Shown here in pieces: positions 53,397-61,815 of a stretch of 64,000 nt of DNA; the stretch's first letter is position 1; every line of letters starts with the position of its first letter. The DNA is taken from the NCBI GenBank assembly GCA_964361795.1, contig CAYIBZ010000002.1:11331-75330 (forward strand), written 5' to 3'. Origin of the DNA: CAYIBZ01 sp964361795 (GTDB taxonomy: Bacteria; Patescibacteriota; Minisyncoccia; UBA6257; WO2-44-18). A program made the translations under genes and the position numbers. Below the pieces are notes generated by a model. The model did not search any database, had not been told where the DNA came from, and worked only from the letters and a program-made list of their open reading frames with translations.

Positions 53397-53474
53397 ATGG
53401 AAGTCAAAAAAGCAGTTTTGCCGCTTGCCGGACTGGGAACCCGGATAATGCCGCTAACTATACATCATCCGTAA
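53397..53474 (+). pseudogene. 25-codon remnant of a galU-like nucleotidyltransferase
   Basis: ATG at 53397 starts a peptide, MEVKKAVLPLAGLGTRIMPL, that is the start of a UTP-glucose-1-phosphate uridylyltransferase or close relative, including the nucleotide-binding GLGTR. After THHP-like codons the frame ends in TAA at 53474 and no further nucleotidyltransferase sequence follows. The next gene, a GT39-like membrane protein, begins 16 bases later. The 5' end of galU seems to have been left behind by a deletion or replacement. Confidence 0.7.
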
Positions 53475-53490
53475 TTAAAATTTAATTTTG

Positions 53491-55191
53491 ATGTTTACGA
53501 AAAAAAATGCGTTGCTCGCGCTTGCCGGCATAATGCTGATTGGAGCCGTATTAAGATTTTGGAATATTAATCTTCCCGACATTGCCATTGATGACGCGTT
53601 ATACTCCTTAAGATCAATTGGTTACATAGATTATGTCGCCGCGATAAACCGGCAATCAACTCCAATTTCCTGGTTTTCTGAATCGCAATGGTGGCAATAT
53701 CTTTCTTTTCATGATGCGCCGCCGCTAGTGTTTTGGGTGCAATGGTTATTTTTCCAAATTGGCGATGATAATATTTTTTTTGCCAGATTGCCGTTTGTAA
53801 TTGCCGGATTAAGTTCAATACTGGCAATGTACTTTTTGGGTAAAAAACTTGGAGGTGAAATTGCCGGTTTGCTTTCTGCTGGATTTTTAACAATATCAAA
53901 CTATGCTATTTGGGTTTCCAGAATCGGCTATTTAGACGGATTTTTGATTCTTTGGATCGCTTTATCTATATATTTTTTCATAAAAGCTGAAGAAAAATCT
54001 AAAAACTATATTTGGTGGGGAACAACTTTAGCCGCCGGCTTACTCACTAAATACACCTTTTTATTTATGGGTCCGGTATTTCTATTGCTGATTTTAATCT
54101 GGAGAAAAAGCGCGTTTCGCCAAAAATATTTTTATTTGGGAATTTTAGCAATAATAATTCTTATTTCTCCAATAATTGTTTATAACTTTATGATGTTCAC
54201 GGCTAGAGGACATTTAGACGCCGCCCTTTCAACTCTAGTCGGCCAAAAACCAGTTGATTTTCAAGGATTAACACGGGAAAAAAATATAGATTTGGACATT
54301 ATTCCGGCAGTTAAAAGAATCGTCAGCAGAAATTTCAGCGCGGGAATATGGATTATTTTGACAATGGGCATCATCGGTTCCATTCTCAATAAAAATAGAA
54401 ATTCTAATAAGATTATAATGTTCATCGGATTGCTGTTTGGAATAATAATGTTAACTGTTACCGGGCCCAAAGACCGCTTCGGCGTCATACTTCTGCCATT
54501 CATTGCCTACCTTTTCAGCGCGGGAATTATTTGGGTTTATGCGAAATCGCCCAGTTGGAGCAAACCGTTAATTTCCATATTCACAGTGTCGTTCGTTTTA
54601 TGGGAATTATTTTTTGCCGTTCAAACTCAAGTGATGGCCAACCCCTTAATTGAATCGCCGGTATTTTTATCTGTTAATCGCCCGATATTTGCCGGATACA
54701 ATAATCTGGAAAATTACGTAAAAGCTTTTTATGAAAAATTTAACGGCTTGTCAAAAATCATAATTTTCGCTGAAGAACCTCAACTTGCCAAATATCAGGA
54801 GAAGCGTGTTCTTGAACAACTGAAACTTAATCCTAATCTTAAAAATCAAGAACATCTTCTGGTATTTGATGACCGCATGAGATGGTTTTCTTGGGTTTGG
54901 ATTTTTGAGCGGCGGCGGCTTTACGAATCGGCGCCGATACATTCCATTGGCCAATTTCTGGAAAAACTGGATAAGCAAGATATTGAATTTTACACAAAGT
55001 CAGGCCTCAAAGACGCAACTTTTATTGTCGCAACCGAAAAAATATTGCCAACGGAAGAAAATTATATTGATGACCCGCGAACAAATTTTATCAGCGATTT
55101 AGAATCGTACGCCAAGCCAAACCAAGAAATCTTTGACCACCAAGGAGAAATAATTTTTAGGATGTACCGATTGCCTCTTAGCGCGTTTTAA
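53491..55191 (+). CDS. GT39/ArnT-like membrane glycosyltransferase
   Basis: A protein of about 566 residues with roughly 11 membrane segments followed by a soluble C-terminal domain. The first outer loop carries DIAIDDALYSLRSIGYIDY, with an acidic pair as in PMT and ArnT catalytic sites, then HDAPPLVFWVQWLFF. SRIGYLDGFLILWIALSIY is also typical. Such enzymes move a sugar from a polyprenyl phosphate to a protein or lipid outside the cell. The ATG at 53491 is preferred to a TTG at 53488. It may use the surface protein as acceptor. Confidence 0.8.
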   Translation: MFTKKNALLALAGIMLIGAVLRFWNINLPDIAIDDALYSLRSIGYIDYVAAINRQSTPISWFSESQWWQYLSFHDAPPLVFWVQWLFFQIGDDNIFFARLPFVIAGLSSILAMYFLGKKLGGEIAGLLSAGFLTISNYAIWVSRIGYLDGFLILWIALSIYFFIKAEEKSKNYIWWGTTLAAGLLTKYTFLFMGPVFLLLILIWRKSAFRQKYFYLGILAIIILISPIIVYNFMMFTARGHLDAALSTLVGQKPVDFQGLTREKNIDLDIIPAVKRIVSRNFSAGIWIILTMGIIGSILNKNRNSNKIIMFIGLLFGIIMLTVTGPKDRFGVILLPFIAYLFSAGIIWVYAKSPSWSKPLISIFTVSFVLWELFFAVQTQVMANPLIESPVFLSVNRPIFAGYNNLENYVKAFYEKFNGLSKIIIFAEEPQLAKYQEKRVLEQLKLNPNLKNQEHLLVFDDRMRWFSWVWIFERRRLYESAPIHSIGQFLEKLDKQDIEFYTKSGLKDATFIVATEKILPTEENYIDDPRTNFISDLESYAKPNQEIFDHQGEIIFRMYRLPLSAF

Positions 55192-55194
55192 GGT

Positions 55195-55827
55195 TTAAAT
55201 TCCCCACTTCGTAGTTCCAAAAATAATAACCAGTAAAATCACGAAAACTGTTAAGTATCTTAAAATCAGCCGCTTGTTTAGGGATTGGTCAGCTTGGCGG
55301 GCAATCAAACTGGTTAATGTAAAATAGGTTAAAAAAACTAAACTTGCCGCGTTAATTGGCCCGAGCGGCAGTAAAGCCGCGAGCCAAGTAATTTCAGAAA
55401 TAATAAACGCGGCCAGTAAAGCGACTAAAATTTTTCTTGCGTAAAGGTTTCGTATCAGAACAAGAGCGGCTAAAAATAATCCAAAAAAATCCAATAAGAA
55501 AAATTTGGAAAGATCCGAGTAAAAAAACAGGACGGCTGACGCGTAAAATAAAGAAAAATTTAAGAAGCTCTGCCAAAAGCTCCGATTAATTAAAATCAAA
55601 TCTTTAATGCCTAAAATTAAATAAAAAAGAAATACGGCGCCTAACCAGATCAATAAAAAATAACCGCTGTCTAAAGTTTTGCCAGCCGCCAATAAAGAAA
55701 TGGCTATCAAGATCAGCAAATTGTACGATTGATTAAAGCTATTAAACAGCGGACTGGTATAGAGAAATAAGGCAATTCCCAGAAAAAACAAAATCGGGAG
55801 CAATCCTAAACTCCCAATTTTTACCAA
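55195..55827 (-). CDS. multi-pass membrane protein, unknown function
   Basis: About 210 residues, mostly hydrophobic, with six or seven likely helices and no family motif I recognise. The frame is open up to 55929, inside clpB. GGAGG lies seven bases before a TTG at 55827, so I place the start there. That leaves 28 bases after the clpB stop. It is convergent with the GT39-like gene, three bases away. Its position after clpB suggests co-transcription, but no role can be given. Confidence 0.6.
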   Translation of the reverse strand: MVKIGSLGLLPILFFLGIALFLYTSPLFNSFNQSYNLLILIAISLLAAGKTLDSGYFLLIWLGAVFLFYLILGIKDLILINRSFWQSFLNFSLFYASAVLFFYSDLSKFFLLDFFGLFLAALVLIRNLYARKILVALLAAFIISEITWLAALLPLGPINAASLVFLTYFTLTSLIARQADQSLNKRLILRYLTVFVILLVIIFGTTKWGI

Positions 55828-55855
55828 CGCTAATCCTCCCCCAAAAATAAGGGCC

Positions 55856-58465
55856 TTAAGCGCTAACCGTAATTGTTGATCCCGCAAAACCAATCTTAAC
55901 CTTGTCTCCATTTTTAATTTCGCCGCCAATAATCTTATCTGCTAGTCTATCTAAGACCGCTTTTTGAATCAACCTCTTGATGGGGCGGGCGCCGTAATCG
56001 GGGTCAAAGCCATGGTCAACAATATATTTCTTGGCAGAACCGTCAATGGCAATCTTAATATCTCTTTCCTGTAATTTATTTCTGACTAACTCCAATTGAA
56101 TGTCAACAATCTTTTCAATGTCTTTCTTTTTCAAAACATTAAAGATAATAACTTCGTCAATTCGGTTCAGAAACTCCGGCTTAAAACTATTTCGCAAAGA
56201 TCCGCGCACTTTTTCCTTAAAATCGTTTTCCTGTCTGCTGATGTCTCCATCGGTCAGAGCGGTAAAACCGATCTGAGACATTTCCCGGAAATAATGGCTT
56301 CCCACGTTGGAGGTCATGATAATAATGGAATTCTTGAAATTAACTATTTTGCCCTTGCTGTCGGTCAAGCGGCCATTATCCAAAATTTGCAGCAGTATGT
56401 TAAACACCTCCGGATGCGCTTTTTCAATTTCGTCAAACAAAATCAAACTGTAGGGCCGGTGTCTTACGATTTCCGTCAACTGCCCCCCATCTTCGTGGCC
56501 GACATATCCGGGCGGGGAGCCAATCAGTCTGGCCACTGAATGCTTTTCCATATATTCGGACATATCAATTCGCACTATGGCCTTTTCGTCGTTGAACATA
56601 AACTCCGCCAAAGCTCTAGCCAATTCGGTTTTTCCAACTCCGGTGGGGCCAAGAAACATGAAAGATCCTAGCGGACGATGTTCGTCCGATAAACCAGCTC
56701 TTGCCCGCCGCAAAGCGTTAGAAACCGCGCTTAAAGCCTCTTCCTGGCCAATAACCCGATTGCTCAAATCATCTTCCAGTCTAGTTAGTTTCCGCATCTC
56801 TGATTCCAGCATTCTATTCACCGGAATGCCGGTCCAGCGCGAAACAACCGCGGCAATATCTTCGGCGTCAATGGACTCTTTGATGGAAGAAAATTTATTT
56901 TTCTTTTCAAAATTTTTATATTCTTTTTCCGATTGAGGCAAAGCGCCGTATAAAAGCTGGGCAACTTTTTCCAAATCGCCGTCTCTTTCCGCTATTTCCG
57001 CTTGATGCTTCAAGTCGTCAATCTTTTTGCGCAAATTATTTAATTTTTCAAACGCCACTTTTTCGGCGCTCCAATTGGCTGAAAGCGATTCATTACTATC
57101 CTTGAGAACGGCAATTTCTTTCTCTATGGCTTTTAAGCGATTTTTATTTTTGACCGCTGATTCTTTCATCAAAGCGGAACGTTCTATTTCAAGGCGAGTC
57201 AGCTCCCTCCGGGTTTTATCAATATCTGAAGGCAAACTTTCCGTTGCCAAACGGCGCGCGGCCGACGCTTCGTCAATCAAATCCACCGCTTTATCCGGCA
57301 AAAATCGGTCGGTAATATAGCGGGCCGAGAGATTAACCGCTGACACAATTGCCTCATCGCTAATTCTCAAGCCATGATGAGTTTCGTATTTTTCTTTCAA
57401 ACCGCGGAGAATTGCCATCGCGTCTTCGGTAGTCGGTTCTTCCACCATGATTGGCTGAAAACGCCGCTCAAGCGCCGGATCTTTTTCTATATGGCGCTGA
57501 TATTCCCGAATGGTAGTCGCGCCGATAGCGTGCAGTTCTCCCCTTGCCAATGGCGGCTTCAAAAGATTAGAAGCGTCAATCGCGCCTTCCGCCGCTCCCG
57601 CGCCGACAATCGTGTGAATTTCGTCAATAAACAAAATAAGGCGTCCGGCGGAATTTTGAATTTCTTTCACGAATGCTTTTAGACGATCTTCAAATTCGCC
57701 TCGGAATTTTGTGCCGGCAATTAAAGATCCAAGATCAAGCATGATGATTTCTTTATCTTTTAGGGTTTCGGGGACGTCGCCGGCGATAATTCTTTGGGCC
57801 AATCCCTCAACAATCGCCGTTTTTCCGACGCCGGGTTCGCCAATCAAAACCGGATTATTTTTTGTGCGCCGGGAAAGAACCTGAATCAATCTCCGCAATT
57901 CTTCGCCTCTTCCAATCACCGGATCTAATTTTCCCGCCTTTGCTTTCTCGGTCAAATTAATCGCGTACTTTTCCAAAACTTGAAACTTGCTTTCCGGAGT
58001 TTCGTCAGTGATTCTTGACGAACCTCGCAGTTGGGCCAAAGCTCTCAACGCCACTTCGCGCCGCGCGCCCACCCTTTCTAAAATCTTCTGGGCTGAAGAT
58101 GAACAGTCAAAAATGCTTAACAGCAAATGTTCGCAGGAAATATATTCATCCTTTTGAGAAAGCGCGATTTTGCCCGCTCTATCCAAAACCTGCATTAATT
58201 CCGGCGAAAGATAAAGCTGTCCCACGCTGGAAGCGGTAAAAATTTTAGGCATCTTTTTCATCTCTTCTTCAATCTCTTTATACAAACTGTCTAAATTGAC
58301 TCCGGACTTAACTAACATCGGTCTGATCAGAGATTGTTCGTCGCCCATTAGCGAATGAAGCAGATGAAGAACCCTAAATTCTCCGTGATTTTTTTGCGCC
58401 GCTAATTCCTGGGCGTTTTGCAATGCTTCTTGAGCTTTTATTGTGAACCTATTAAATGATGGCAT
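55856..58465 (-). CDS. clpB: ClpB-like AAA+ unfoldase with a ClpC-type loop
   Basis: An 869-residue HSP100 protein. Double Clp N domain (1-145), first AAA+ domain with Walker A 209-216 and DEIH at 281-284, a long coiled middle domain (about 405-530) as in ClpB disaggregases, and a second AAA+ domain with Walker A 606-613 and LFDEIEKAHPEVFN. Between MTSNVG and FLNRID it has an extra segment with IGF at 732-734, where ClpC and ClpA carry their ClpP-binding loop and ClpB does not. The frame extends 49 codons upstream into a palindromic element, but MPSFNRFTIKAQEAL is the family's normal start, at 58465. Confidence 0.88.
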   Translation of the reverse strand: MPSFNRFTIKAQEALQNAQELAAQKNHGEFRVLHLLHSLMGDEQSLIRPMLVKSGVNLDSLYKEIEEEMKKMPKIFTASSVGQLYLSPELMQVLDRAGKIALSQKDEYISCEHLLLSIFDCSSSAQKILERVGARREVALRALAQLRGSSRITDETPESKFQVLEKYAINLTEKAKAGKLDPVIGRGEELRRLIQVLSRRTKNNPVLIGEPGVGKTAIVEGLAQRIIAGDVPETLKDKEIIMLDLGSLIAGTKFRGEFEDRLKAFVKEIQNSAGRLILFIDEIHTIVGAGAAEGAIDASNLLKPPLARGELHAIGATTIREYQRHIEKDPALERRFQPIMVEEPTTEDAMAILRGLKEKYETHHGLRISDEAIVSAVNLSARYITDRFLPDKAVDLIDEASAARRLATESLPSDIDKTRRELTRLEIERSALMKESAVKNKNRLKAIEKEIAVLKDSNESLSANWSAEKVAFEKLNNLRKKIDDLKHQAEIAERDGDLEKVAQLLYGALPQSEKEYKNFEKKNKFSSIKESIDAEDIAAVVSRWTGIPVNRMLESEMRKLTRLEDDLSNRVIGQEEALSAVSNALRRARAGLSDEHRPLGSFMFLGPTGVGKTELARALAEFMFNDEKAIVRIDMSEYMEKHSVARLIGSPPGYVGHEDGGQLTEIVRHRPYSLILFDEIEKAHPEVFNILLQILDNGRLTDSKGKIVNFKNSIIIMTSNVGSHYFREMSQIGFTALTDGDISRQENDFKEKVRGSLRNSFKPEFLNRIDEVIIFNVLKKKDIEKIVDIQLELVRNKLQERDIKIAIDGSAKKYIVDHGFDPDYGARPIKRLIQKAVLDRLADKIIGGEIKNGDKVKIGFAGSTITVSA

Positions 58466-58468
58466 AGC

Positions 58469-58732
58469 AGTAATGTCTAAACGCTCATTTTTCTTAATTG
58501 AAGGCCTCGATTTTGCGACCAAGTTCGAGGCGCGCTGACGAATCGTACCTGTGTACGATGAGGAAGCGTAACGAAGAAATTGTCCAAAATCGGGCCTCCT
58601 TCGGTAAGACAATTTTGATCAACTCCTTTGTTGCTCAAGCTCGATGTATACATATACATCTCGCTCTCGCGCCTCGGATTTGAAACAAAATTGTTCTTAT
58701 CAATTGTGGAAAATGAGTGTTTAGGCATTACT
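58469..58732. repeat. 264-bp inverted repeat element directly upstream of clpB
   Basis: Two diverged copies of a roughly 120-bp unit face each other. The ends 58469-58500 and 58701-58732 are inverted repeats, with 27 of 32 bases identical. Inside, each unit has CGAGGCGCG, a short perfect hairpin, a GAG-rich stretch and AATTGTC. The hairpins differ in sequence (ATCGTAC/GTACGAT near 58541-58558; GATGTATA/TATACATC near 58643-58660) yet both pair perfectly. It fills the space between the htrA stop and the clpB start. Confidence 0.8.
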
Positions 58733-58743
58733 TTAGTATAACA

Positions 58744-59967
58744 TTAAATCTTTCTTTCGGCAAGAGAAACATTTATTAGAATCTCTTTGCCGTTTCGCAA
58801 AATTTTGAGCTGAATAGTATCTCCAACCTGATATTGCTGGATTAAAGACCCAAGCGAATTATCCCTATTAACCTTTTGTCCATTGACCTCTAAAATAATA
58901 TCTTCCGCTAAAATACCCGCTTTGCTTGCCGGAGAATCGGGCATAATCGCCGGACCGTCCTCTCCGCCTCTTACTATAACTCCATAATCAACCAATAATT
59001 TTTCTTTTTCTTTAACTTCCGGCGTTATCAAATGATAACGTACTCCAAGATACGACACCAGAATCTTGCCAGTGGATCTTACCGATTGGATATCGCGTTT
59101 TGCCTTATTAATAGGTATGGCAAACCCTATATTTTGCGCGCCGGAAGCCACCGCCGTGTTAATGCCTACAACTTCTCCGCGCAAGTTTAACAACGGCCCG
59201 CCGGAATTCCCGGGATTAATAGCGGCGTCAGTCTGAATAATGCCCTCCAACGTTTCCCGCAGGCCGCGTCCGCCGGAAGCGGTAATTTTTCTTGAAAGCC
59301 CGGAGACTATGCCCGCTGACACCGTATTGCTGAATTCTCCGAGAGCGTTGCCAATAGCGACAACTGTTTGGCCCAATTTGATTGAATCTGAATCTCCCAG
59401 CTTTAAGACCGGCAAATTTTCCGCCTTAATTTTAACTACCGCCAAATCTTGAAAAGGATCGGTTGCCGCTACTTTCCCCGAATACTTTTTCCCGTCGCTG
59501 GTGAAAATCGTATAAGAAGCGTCGGGATCGCTAACTACGTGCTTATTCGTCAAAATCAAACCGTCGGCGGAAACCACGAATCCGCTCCCGCCGCCAATTT
59601 CTTTCTCTTGCGTTCCCTTCGGGCAAGGGCGGGAAAATTCAAATTGCTCAAAAAATTCCTCAAATCCGGGCGGCAAATTTCCAAACGGACTGTACGGGCA
59701 CTGTTCAATAATAGGGACATTTTTAGTCACCACGATAGAAACTACGGACGGCGCCGCGATTTCAACGGCTTTAATAATCCGTTCTTCGTAATCAAAAGCG
59801 GATCGATATTCCTCCGCTGGCTTAGGCGGCTGTACTGGCGTTGACGTGGCTACCTCCGCAGTCTCAGGAAAAATTCGGCGCCATAAATCTTTCAAGAAAT
59901 TCGCCTCGGCAATCTGGCTATAAATTAGAAAACCGGCGATTATTCCTAAAAATAAACTTTTTTTCAT
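58744..59967 (-). CDS. HtrA/DegP-like serine protease with PDZ domain
   Basis: A 407-residue exported protease for envelope quality control. An N-terminal hydrophobic signal or anchor (SLFLGIIAGFLIYS) is followed by a trypsin-like domain with the triad His143 (TNKHVV), Asp174 (DPFQDLAVV) and Ser255 (GNSGGP), and one PDZ domain (about 300-400). Cys90 and Cys115 flank a loop and could form a disulfide. It lies upstream of clpB in the same direction, and a large inverted element separates the two. The C-terminal PDZ ends normally. Confidence 0.9.
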   Translation of the reverse strand: MKKSLFLGIIAGFLIYSQIAEANFLKDLWRRIFPETAEVATSTPVQPPKPAEEYRSAFDYEERIIKAVEIAAPSVVSIVVTKNVPIIEQCPYSPFGNLPPGFEEFFEQFEFSRPCPKGTQEKEIGGGSGFVVSADGLILTNKHVVSDPDASYTIFTSDGKKYSGKVAATDPFQDLAVVKIKAENLPVLKLGDSDSIKLGQTVVAIGNALGEFSNTVSAGIVSGLSRKITASGGRGLRETLEGIIQTDAAINPGNSGGPLLNLRGEVVGINTAVASGAQNIGFAIPINKAKRDIQSVRSTGKILVSYLGVRYHLITPEVKEKEKLLVDYGVIVRGGEDGPAIMPDSPASKAGILAEDIILEVNGQKVNRDNSLGSLIQQYQVGDTIQLKILRNGKEILINVSLAERKI

Positions 59968-59982
59968 AAAGCTTCTCTCTTT

Positions 59983-61152
59983 TTATTTTAACAATTTTAT
60001 CAAAACAGAGGTAACGTAATCAAGGTCTTTTTTCGCGGTTTGCCTCCCTAAACTAAACCTTAAACTTCCCGACGCCCGCTCTTTGGAAAACCCCATCTCT
60101 TCTAATACGAAAGATGATCTGGAGATTCGAGTAGTGCAAGCGGCGCCGGGAGACGCGGCAACGCCCGCTAAATCAAGTTTAATTTGCAGTTCATGGGCGT
60201 TCTGTCCCGGAAAATAGACGTTCAAATTATTCGGCGATCTATTTCTCATTGACCCGTTAAGTTCTAATTTTGGCAGTGTTTTATGAAGTTTCGCCCAAAA
60301 ATAATTCCGCAACCCCGCCGTTCGCTTGCTTTCTTTTTCGCACATTCGGTCCGCGATTTCCGCCGCTTTGGCAAACCCAACTATATAAGGGACATTATCA
60401 GTGCCGGTAATGATCGGCTTCAAGGCCTTTGGATCGCGAACATACAATGCGCCGATCCCTTTCGGCCCATAAATTTTATGCGCTGATAGAGTCATTAAAT
60501 CCACGCCCAAATCGTTTACGTTGCAATTTAAATACTGAAACGCTTGAACAGCGTCAGTATGGAAAAGGGGCTTCATCATTGAATAAAAATTATTTATGAT
60601 TCTAGAAATTTCCCTAATCGGCTGAATCGTCCCAATCTCGTTATTGGCATACATCACCGAAACCAAAACTGTCCGTTCATTAAGAGCGGATTCCAGTTTC
60701 TTCAAATCCACAATTCCTTCTCGGTTAACCGGAATATAAACTATCTCAACTCCGTCTTTTGCCAGATCTTTGCAGGTTTCCAAAATAGAATCGTGTTCAA
60801 TCGCCGAAACTATAATACGAGGATTCAGAATATAGGATTTAGAATACGGGAATTTGGAAATAGCCTTTTTCCTAAATTCTGAATTCTGAATTCTATATCC
60901 TCTCGCAACTCCTTGGAGCGCTAAATTATTCGCCTCTGTCGCCGAACCGGTAAAAATAATCTGCTTATAATCCGCTCCGATGGATTCGGCAATTTTTCGG
61001 CGCGCGGCAAAAACCGCCCGCGAAGCTTCCTGCCCAAAACCATGCAGGGCATTTGGGTTGCCGAAAATTTTTCCAAAATACGGCTTCATCGCCTTTTCCA
61101 CTGCCGGATCCACCGGCGTTGAGGCCGCGTAATCTAGGTAGACTTTTTCCAT
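59983..61152 (-). CDS. cysteine desulfurase (NifS/IscS family) with insertion and missing loop
   Basis: A 389-residue PLP enzyme that takes sulfur from cysteine for Fe-S clusters or tRNA. The PLP Lys is Lys226 in SAHKIYGPKG, FHTDAVQAF binds PLP and the catalytic Cys339 is in GAACTTR. Two oddities: residues about 86-112 carry an extra stretch (RIQNSEFRKK...YILNP), encoded by an imperfect palindrome at 60821-60900, and the conserved GGGQE.G.RSGT loop is shortened to ITGTDNVP. The missing Arg normally contacts substrate, so activity is uncertain. It is divergent from the YkuK gene. Confidence 0.82.
   Translation of the reverse strand: MEKVYLDYAASTPVDPAVEKAMKPYFGKIFGNPNALHGFGQEASRAVFAARRKIAESIGADYKQIIFTGSATEANNLALQGVARGYRIQNSEFRKKAISKFPYSKSYILNPRIIVSAIEHDSILETCKDLAKDGVEIVYIPVNREGIVDLKKLESALNERTVLVSVMYANNEIGTIQPIREISRIINNFYSMMKPLFHTDAVQAFQYLNCNVNDLGVDLMTLSAHKIYGPKGIGALYVRDPKALKPIITGTDNVPYIVGFAKAAEIADRMCEKESKRTAGLRNYFWAKLHKTLPKLELNGSMRNRSPNNLNVYFPGQNAHELQIKLDLAGVAASPGAACTTRISRSSFVLEEMGFSKERASGSLRFSLGRQTAKKDLDYVTSVLIKLLK
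60821..60900. repeat. 80-bp imperfect palindrome inserted in the cysteine desulfurase gene
   Basis: Arms 60821-60850 and 60871-60900 are imperfect inverted repeats built of GGATT.AGAAT units. The whole is translated in frame as an extra loop after GVARGY. The same AGAATTCAG-type units appear in the GT4 genes. Confidence 0.7.
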
Positions 61153-61203
61153 ATGTTGATAAAACCCGCAAGACTTAGGTCCTATATGTCTTATAATATT
61201 TCT

Positions 61204-61232
61204 TTGACAAACACAATCAAAGTCTGTATCCT
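61204..61232 (+). promoter_or_regulatory. sigma70-type promoter for the YkuK gene
   Basis: TTGACA at 61204-61209 and TATCCT at 61227-61232 with a 17-base spacer. The ATG at 61243 follows ten bases after the -10 box, so the leader would be only a few bases long. This supports 61243 as the start. Confidence 0.6.
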
Positions 61233-61242
61233 TAAATGCAAA

Positions 61243-61737
61243 ATGAAAGACGTACTGCTTTTCAATACATCGCTTGGTTTGCGGCTCTCACCGGAACAGA
61301 TCGTGCGAGAAGTTATCAATTTCATGGAGGCGGAGCCAAGATACGAATATAAAATCACGATTGGGACTGATTCTTTGAAAGCTTCCGATAACACCGCTGA
61401 CTTTGTCACCGCGATAGTGATTCATCGAGTTGGAAAAGGCGGACGCTATTTTTGGCGCCGAATAGAAGATGAAACTAAATTCCACACATTAAGAGACCGG
61501 ATTTGGAAAGAAGTTTTGATGTCGCTGGATATTGCCAAAAGCTTCCTCGCGCTTCTCAACGCTTCGGCCAGCCAATCCATAAAGTTTGATTTCGCGATTC
61601 ACGTTGATGTCGGCCAGAATGGCGCCACTCGCGTCATGATTCAAGAGTTGGTCGGCATGATCCGCGCCAACAATTTTGAGGCCAAGACCAAGCCGGAAAG
61701 CTATGCCGCTTCCAATGTTGCCGATAGGCACGTGTAA
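61243..61737 (+). CDS. YkuK-family (DUF458) RNase H-like protein
   Basis: A 164-residue protein with an RNase H-like fold signature: ITIGTDSLKAS, DFVTAIVIHRVGKGGRYFWRR, then IHVDVGQNGATRVMIQELVGM and a conserved end, TKPESYAASNVADRHV. The acids in GTDS and HVDVG could bind metal. Function is unknown, with a nucleic acid role suggested by fold. The frame is open back to 61153, but the promoter at 61204-61232 and the family start favour the ATG at 61243. Divergent from the cysteine desulfurase. Confidence 0.85.
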   Translation: MKDVLLFNTSLGLRLSPEQIVREVINFMEAEPRYEYKITIGTDSLKASDNTADFVTAIVIHRVGKGGRYFWRRIEDETKFHTLRDRIWKEVLMSLDIAKSFLALLNASASQSIKFDFAIHVDVGQNGATRVMIQELVGMIRANNFEAKTKPESYAASNVADRHV

Positions 61738-61815
61738 AATCAACGAATAGCGAATCCATTATGAATAAACGAATTCGTATATTCGAAAAAGATTCGTAAT
61801 TAGTTGATACCCACT

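Noticed and set aside
58477..58728. 83-codon frame on the minus strand over the inverted element, and the 49-codon N-terminal extension of clpB in the same region
   Set aside because: Both are translations of palindromic DNA. The conserved ClpB N-terminus begins at 58465.
58700..58735. Possible CIRCE (HrcA) operator near clpB, because of GAGTG-containing repeats
   Set aside because: The sequence does not fit TTAGCACTC-N9-GAGTGCTAA. The similarity is part of the long inverted repeat.
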